From Symsagittifera roscoffensis (taxonomy: Eukaryota; Xenacoelomorpha; Acoela; Convolutidae): a stretch of DNA of 64,000 bases. Under the pieces are notes generated by a model. The model did no database searches and had not been told where the DNA came from. It was given only the letters and a program-made list of their open reading frames with translations. Location of the stretch: positions 870,001 through 934,000 of the forward strand of contig NC_087065.1 of the NCBI RefSeq assembly GCF_963678635.1. The letters run 5' to 3'. The position numbers and the translations under genes were made by a program. Below are positions 57,438 through 64,000 of this stretch, in pieces (position 1 is the first letter of the stretch; each line of letters begins with the position of its first letter).

Positions 57438-59143
57438 TGTCACCACTAAAACAGGCAACAATTTTAAACTTTTTGCAAAAGCGGCACCATAGCCACATAC
57501 GAAATAAAACATTCTTTTTATGCAAAACTGTATGAAATTCAACACTTAATTACTATAATTAACATACTTTGCATTATTTAAAGCTTACTTCAATCTGCTA
57601 TTTTATTGCCGTTTAATCTAATGGCTTTCTGATTTGAATTTTTTTTTGCTTTTCGTGTTTTAGAGCGAGCATAAACAATTTTTTAGAAAAAAATCTATTT
57701 ACAGAAAACTGCTTTTCATACAATTTGAGTATTGGAAACAATGAAAGTTATAAACAATTCCTTTTGTGGAAAATTGTATGAAAAATTGAATATCATAACA
57801 AAAAAATACGTTTATTGCGCCAATTGTTATTACGCGACCAAAATCAAGTTCTGGGCAGGTTTTCATAGTCATGGACGAAGTCTAAAAGTATCGGATTTGA
57901 TCGCGATAGGCTGAAAATTGATAATCATATTCTATAAATTTGTCACAATAGTCGGAACAGGTTTCGCGCGTTAACGTAAAATTCAGGCGCGATAGTCTGA
58001 CAATGAGTCGCAATAGTCTTCAGAGCAGTGGCGATTGTTTGACCTTAAATATGAGACCGCCTGGAGACACATGTTGAGGTCTTAGAATCAGAGCCTGATC
58101 TCAAGCAAAAGTCTAAAAGGCTGTTTTTGGAGATACAGATTACTGATTGGAGCAAGCTTCAAACTGCAGAAAAAAAGAACACAATATAAAAAACTAATTG
58201 TTTTGAAACAAGTGTTGGGTAATCGTCTATTGAAAAACGTCAAATTTTAAACTCCATAATTTATACATGCAATTTTAATTATATAAAAAATAAAAAGTGA
58301 AACAACGGTGGCAGCAAAAGTTGCACTTGTCACGGTAAATTGTTCTACGGACGCACCGATTCCTGTTAGTTATTCTTCGGTCCCTCTAGTCGCAGATACC
58401 TTTTCCTAAGTCTCGACGGTTGCGGAAACATTTCATCGGTCTGCAAACACTGGAGATGCGAATTTACTGCAAAACTAAAAAAACTTAACAAATTTTATAA
58501 GACAAAATTTGAGTAATTTTTTTTTCAGATTGCTTAAACTGTTTTCAGCAGAAGAAAAAACCGGGCTTTCAACTAAGTGTGGTTTAGTCCGAGATCAAAA
58601 ATTAGACCAACAAGTTTGCGCCTAATTTTATAAGGCCAACTTCAGATGCGATCAGTTTCATCTAGAATGATTTGTAGAGCGCAAATTCTATATTCGCTTT
58701 GTGCACAGAAAAACGACCTTCAAGCATTAGAAAAAATAAGAGTTAAGACAGGCTTTTTTCAAACTTTCATGGCTTCATAAATTGGTTATGCTTATTTATA
58801 GTGATTTCAAATGTGGGAATTGTGCCAATTTGGGGACAATTATTGTGCCAATTATTGTTGTGCGCTGGCTACATTAACAGTGTTTATTGACATATGGCTG
58901 GAAAATTGCTCCGGTGTAAAAATAATTCCATTTTGATTCATTTCAAGGCTGGTGAGTATTGCCAAAAAATTTGTATAATGATTCTTATGAATGTTTTTAA
59001 GTCAAAATGTTAATTCTAAAGCTCTTACTCATTTTTCTGAATCATTTTTCCTATTTTTCCATTAAACAAAAGGAATGTTTGCTTGCTTTGTTTTTTAGTC
59101 ATTTTTCGGCCTTTTAATTAAGCGAATCTGAGAAAAGTTTTTA

Positions 59144-60401
59144 TTGTTCCGACTTTCGATACGAAAGTAACGGAATATTTGTGCTCGGGGTGGGTTTTTT
59201 TTCTTCAGACAAATTTCCACTATTTAACTAGCCGTTTTTGACAAAATTTTTTAATATCATTCGAAAGGTATTGTTGTCCTGAGCTCAAATTTGAAAAGAT
59301 ATTTTACCTGTGATCATGTTTCGTAAAGTTATGGGGGTTTAAAGATTGCCATTTTGGCCAATTTGGGACAATTAACGCGCGATACTTTTCGCGCTATTAA
59401 CGCGTAAGCGGAGAGTTAATCCGTATTAGAATTCGTTACAAATTGGTTAAAAGAAGCTTATTCGCTATAACTGGTTTGTTAAAAGGAGCAAAATTTATCC
59501 TTTTGTACTTTGTATGGCGTGTGGGGGGATGATTTTCATAAAAAATTTCAAAGTTTTAGAAGAAAAAATTTTTTCATTTTATTTTTTCTTACATTTAGTT
59601 TTTTGATGTTATTAATGCTCCATAAACCTCAAAAGGCAGTCGGAACATTCAGGGCCTCGCCCTGAAGCGAGCAGTCTTGTTCCATTTTTCGGAAGATATT
59701 GTTGTCAATCCAAATTGAAATGATGCAAAACATGTGTTCTTTATATTAGAATACGCTATGTTAAGTACATCCACTTGAACCCTACATTAGCGCGTGGGTG
59801 TCCATTAAAGAAAAATTAAAGAAATAAAGAAAAATTAAAGGACAGTCAGAAATGTCAATAATACCCTCCGATACGTGCAATTTGTAAATTGTATAATTTT
59901 CTTTTCACAGTACAGAAACTATACTCAGAATACGATCAGAAAGGGAACAAGACTGCTCGTATCAGGGCGAAGCCCTGAATGTTCCGACAGCCGTTTAAGG
60001 TTTATGGAGCAGTAATAACATTGAAAAAATTTAATGTTATAAAATAAACTGAAATTTTTTTTTCTAAAATTTGATTTTTATTAAATAAAAATCATTCCCC
60101 CACACTCCATATAGAGTACAAAAGGATAGATTTCGCTCCTTGTAACAAATCAATTATGGCAAATAAGCTTTTTCAACCATTTTGGAACGATTTCTAAGAT
60201 CTTTAAGCCCCCGTAACTTTACGAAAATTGATCACAGGTGAAACATTTTTTCAAATTTGAGCTGAGGGCAACAATACCTTTCGAATGATATTTGAAAAAT
60301 TCCCTCAAAAATGGCTAGTTAAAAAGTCGAAGTTTGTCTGAAGAAAAAAATCCATCCCGAGCACAAATATTCCGTTACTTTCGTATCGAAAGTCGGAACA
60401 A
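59144..60401. mobile_element. Foldback element with ~460-540-bp inverted arms
   Basis: Left arm 59144-59683 begins ttgttccgactttcgatacg; right arm 59944-60401 ends with its reverse complement (cgtatcgaaagtcggaacaa). Loop 59684-59943 is unique A+T-rich DNA. Inner ends carry a compact palindrome-like module (ggaacattcagggc..gccctga..gagcagtcttgttcc). A segment of the arm (tatgggggtttaaa.att..catttTGgcCaatttgggacaa) is shared with the foldback element at 44971-47009. No coding frame. Confidence 0.85.
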
Positions 60402-60837
60402 CAAGACTGCTCGTATATCTGAACGTTCCGACTGTCCCTTAATTATTATCGAATAATTTTTGGAAAAAGAAAATATTGAAAACCTATAACTTTTGTACAA
60501 AATCAAAGTGTAACAAATTCGAGTCGTGCGAACTAATACGACCAATTAGCTGGCCTCAATACAATTTGGAACGATTTTTTTTGAGCGGGATAACTCGCAA
60601 CGCATAAATAATTCGCGTTACGCTCTCAGCATTTAAAAAAACTCTTCAAAGCGCGCATAAAGTCCAGAACATGGTAAATTTGGCAATTTTCAAATCTTCA
60701 CATCTTGACAAAAAATATTCTTTTGAGGTAAAATATCTTTTTACATTCGAGGAAGTCGACATCTTCAATGGGGTATAAAAAGTTTTTGATGAAAACTAAA
60801 ATTTCGATCGGCGAAAATTGACTGAATAAAAAAAACC

Positions 60838-60915
60838 ACACCGAGCATAAATATTCCGTTTTCTTCGAAAGTCCCAAACATAAACATTCCGTTTTATTCG
60901 AAAGTCGGAACAATA
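60838..60915. repeat. Solo fragments of the foldback end, two tandem copies
   Basis: gagcataaatattccgtttt.cttcgaaagtc and a second aacataaacattccgttttattcgaaagtcggaacaa, matching the terminal ~45 bp of the element at 59144-60401. Confidence 0.75.
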
Positions 60916-62844
60916 ATTAAAATTTAAAAAAATGTTTTTAAATGCCTCTGCGCTTCACTAAGTCTATAGTTTGATAGGCTTGAGACGTTCTTTTGGCTCC
61001 TATAGCCTATCAGCCTTTTGTATTGTTCGCTTCTTTGTCTTTGGGGTCTTTAAAATGAACAGGAATGTTTGGAAACTAGAATTGTCGACAGGGGTATTGT
61101 AACCATTTGTTTCTCTATCCGTCCTGACTTTGAATGAGGACGCGCTTTTTGTGTGTTCTTGTTGGTATGATTTATGATATAAATCACAATTTTGTGCTCG
61201 TTTTATTCCCCCATTCTATTGTTTTCACTTGTTACTTTTCAAGACTCTCTGAAAATGTTCTTTTTTCCTTCTTTATGGTATCAATTTTCCCTTGAACGGC
61301 AATATTAAGTTAGTTATCTTGCAGAAATTTAAGCTTGTCTATTTTCATTTTTGATTCATTTCATCGGCTATTTGGCTCTGCAATTTTTAGTTGAAAAGAA
61401 AATAAGCTCGAAGTTTGCTTCAGCTGTGGAGCTTTACATGAAATAACAAACAAAGTAACACTTAACTGAAAGTATTAGAGCCATTCGCACATTCTGAAAG
61501 TGTTGAATGTAATTCCCTGTTCATTACTGTATTGCCCTAAAGAAGTTCTCAAATTCTTGATTTTTAAGAGAAGAAACATTATGTTGGCTGATTAAAACTG
61601 TCACACTAACACTCTGTTTCCTTCCGAAACAATTCACTCCATTAAATTCCCTTTTCTTTCCCACTTGTGAATAGTCTGGTGCTGTTCAGTCTTCTCATAA
61701 ACAATGCCAGCCAGCTGTTCCCTACATGGCCAGGATTTAATTTCCCCTCTTCTGCTCTGCTCACTTTAAATCCAACTTGTTTATCTTCCAAGTGTCCCCC
61801 ACCATGTTTCAGACGCCTGTCGTGACCTTGTCGGGTCAACTGAGTCGTCTAACGTCCGCAAACTCAAACGAGAGAAAATAAATAAAAGCAGTACTGAGTT
61901 ATTAATAGAGGCCTAATGTTTATGCCATTTTGGCCCCCCGTGAAAAGTTCATTCCAAGCTAGGCAGCTGACAGTTTTTATTGGGAAAAGCAAACCACGAA
62001 TTATCAACAAGTGACAAACTTCTTCAATCCATCAAACTTTGAACTGAATGTCTGATGTTTGATTTGAACAAACTGGACCATCGTCTGCAAATTTCACTCA
62101 CACGCTCCAGATGCAGAGTGGTACAGTAACTCCCTAGACCATTTGCAATGTTGAGGGGAAAGCTTCGACTAGAATTATGGTCATATCAAAAACACTCTTC
62201 TTATTTAATGCTGAACAACTAATAACACATCGCAGCTGTTTCAATGACTTGACGCGCCAACTCCAAAAAGGGCAATGTAGGGCGGAGGGGGGGGGGGGTG
62301 TTCTAGAAGTAATTCAATTCAGAGGAGGTCCAAAATCTTATTTCTTTTTTTATGACTCGGCGTGAAACAACAAGCCAGGTCGCTTCTTCATTTTCATTAC
62401 ATTTCTGACTCATAAAAACAGCTCTGATTACAAATGTGTTTCCATTTTCACCCTATTCGCAGCTTAATTTTTTTCCATGCACTAACTGTAACTCCTGGAA
62501 AACTGATCAGCTGATCAAAACAAGACGGCACACTTTGAGAGTTGGAGAGCTTTTTGTCGTAGAAGTTATGGGCAGAAAGAGTCTTTTGAAAGTTTTACGA
62601 GATTTCAGTGAATCTTTTTGCTCGAGTTTGAAGCAAAGTGGCCCAATTTTCTTAAACTTGCTCTTGAACAAATCATGTTAACAATTTATAGGAGGTGACA
62701 AACTATGCATAACTGGGCTCTTTTTTATTATTTATTCCCCCCAACCATTTATACTGAACAGTACAAGATCCTGGACAGACCAATTGAAAAACTGATGATA
62801 TTTAAGTACTTGTACAAATGCAAATTAAGTGTCCATTGTATGTT

Positions 62845-62884
62845 TGATAAGTTTTGGAACCATTTGATAAGTTTTGGAACCATT
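62845..62884. repeat. 20-bp tandem duplication
   Basis: ttgataagttttggaaccat occurs twice in direct succession. Confidence 0.85.
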
Positions 62885-63141
62885 ATTTTTTTGACTAATA
62901 CGGGATATTCAAAAAAACTAATTTCAATTAGCTATCAGAGCTTCGGTGCTGATTAAAAGCAGTCTCGTTGCGTTTTCAGTCTCTTTTTTGTTTTCATATG
63001 ATAACTTTTTGCCAATCGAATAACTAGGGAATTATGGTATGATTTGGCAAGGTTTTTGGGAGTTTGAAAAGATATTTTAACTGTTTGAAGGATGAGGATA
63101 GGAGAAATTGAGGTGTTGGTCTTTTAGTTGTGATGTTTCAG

Positions 63142-63437
63142 GTGGCCTGTCACGTGATCATCAGCTGGAACTTGAATTTGTAGGAGCAACTTCTGCAGCT
63201 GCCACACAGAGTGCTTTGATGATATCTCAGTGCTCTGCTTCTCACACAGCAGCTGGGGCAGTTGCTGCTATACAAGTAGGGGGGCAGCTAGCTCCTCATC
63301 CTCACACACCTTCCCCTTCAACATTGACCAGGTCAAGTGGGCTCACTCAGGGGACAGGGACGGGGACGGGGGCGGAGTCAGTGGTGAAGTGTGCTGTAGT
63401 GGGGTTGGGGCGAGACTCAGACCCTGAGAGCGATCAA
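63142..63437 (+). CDS. Large acidic scaffold-like protein, third coding exon
   Basis: 296 nt from acceptor tgatgtttcag to donor caa^gtgagt. The phase-1 join with 52239 gives TSAQ-G-GLSRDHQLELEF without interruption, and the exon ends in phase 0. Ala/Thr/Gly/Ser-rich (AAATQSALMISQCSASHTAA) with a Gly-Thr dipeptide run, ending GLGRDSDPESDQ. With the two preceding exons the total is 5754 nt, exactly 1918 codons. The gene continues to the right of the window. Confidence 0.75.
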
Positions 63438-63789
63438 GTGAGTTCCTTCCTTTGATTTTGGAACAAGGGGCGTGCACTTTTTCCTTTCCATTCATTAACA
63501 CCGGCGGTCAGTTTACATAGCCCCTAACGGATAGTTTTAGATGAAAAGTATTTGGATGCTAGGGAACTTTTTGCTGAATTTCTCCCAGTTGACCCGTAGA
63601 TCCTATTTGCAATAAGAGTTTAACGGAAGCAATTTCCAAAAAAATATATCGTTGGATTGGTTCGGCCTTGGAAATTACTGAGGTTGAATGGTATGAGATT
63701 ATACTGTATGTAAAATGAATGGAGGTTATTACTCCTTGAAGATGCTTAGACTGATCGCATCAAGAAATGTTGATATATACAGTCGCTTT
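63438..63789 (+). other. Start of intron 3
   Basis: gtgagttcct...; no coding or repeat recognised before the element at 63790. Confidence 0.6.
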
Positions 63790-64000
63790 AGGGGTTTTAG
63801 GGGGCGGGGTTCGACCCCTGTCGAACCAAAGGGTCCCCCTTTGATATTATTTTGGCTGACCGCCCTTAATTTTTTCTAAGGACCAAAATCTTTGGGTCCA
63901 ACGTTTTCGTAAGTTCTCTTTGGCGCCAAAATCTACTAGTTTTGAGGTGTGTGCCCACGGGGAGCACAAAATATGCGTGCGGCGCAGAAACTGTGGTCAA
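63790..64000. mobile_element. hAT-like/foldback-family element, cut by window end
   Basis: gggggcggggttcgacccctgtcgaacc, then ctttgatattattttggctgaccgcccttaattttttctaagg and ggcgccaaaat, the same order as in 21512-21835. The right part lies outside the window; the terminal repeat and target duplication cannot be checked. Confidence 0.65.

Larger units (their letters stand above)
52240..63141 (+). other. Intron 2 of the large gene (10.9 kb, phase 1)
   Basis: gtcagt...tgatgtttcag. Houses a transposase relic, a foldback element and short tandem repeats. 52246-53540, 53720-55100, 57450-59140 and 60920-63141 show no supported gene. Confidence 0.7.

Noticed and set aside
61642-61839. 65-codon minus-strand frame
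   Set aside because: No conserved motif, isolated inside intron 2 of the plus-strand gene, no supporting signals.
63800-63840. tRNA T-arm-like ggttcgacccctgtcgaacc
   Set aside because: It is a palindromic part of the hAT-like element end; no acceptor, D or anticodon arms surround it.

Overview
The window looks like nuclear DNA of an invertebrate animal. It is roughly two-thirds A+T, with GT-AG introns, very long intergenic and intronic stretches, satellite and minisatellite DNA, and transposon relics of several classes. No prokaryotic operon structure, tRNA or rRNA gene was recognised. The phylum cannot be fixed from what is visible.

Layout: 1-8688 is a satellite array of a 2.36-kb unit that is itself a dimer of two diverged ~1.2-kb halves. 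8689-21350 is non-coding: a richer-GC block with no gene, a 30/34-bp minisatellite bracketed by a ~150-bp direct repeat, a LINE reverse-transcriptase relic, degenerate ~155-bp tandem repeats and a set of interleaved duplications. 21372-22521 holds one or two short exon-like segments and a hAT-like miniature element whose 8-bp target duplication coincides with a splice donor.

22542-36190 is a 13.65-kb LTR retroelement of Ty3/gypsy type on the minus strand, with ~97% identical LTRs and a 4-bp target duplication. In element order it carries gag, protease, a TARG1/OARD1-like macro domain, reverse transcriptase, RNase H, integrase with a GPY/F module and a long tail, an antisense (plus-strand) two-exon gene, an envelope gene with signal peptide and membrane segments, and a further acidic ORF before the 3' LTR. 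Most frames carry stops or frameshifts, so the copy is dead. Its architecture is that of a complex retrovirus-like element and is the most unusual thing in the window.

36714-64000 lies on the plus strand. A terminal exon-like segment at 36714-36941 is followed by an intergenic region with small tandem repeats. A large gene then begins near 41-43 kb. Three coding exons (43193-44006, 47596-52239, 63142-63437) join in frame through two phase-1 introns to 1918 codons. They encode a very acidic, low-complexity protein with several YxN-type tyrosine motifs, and the gene continues beyond the window. Its introns (3.6 and 10.9 kb) house two long foldback elements of one superfamily, a FLYWCH-MULE transposase relic and short tandem repeats.
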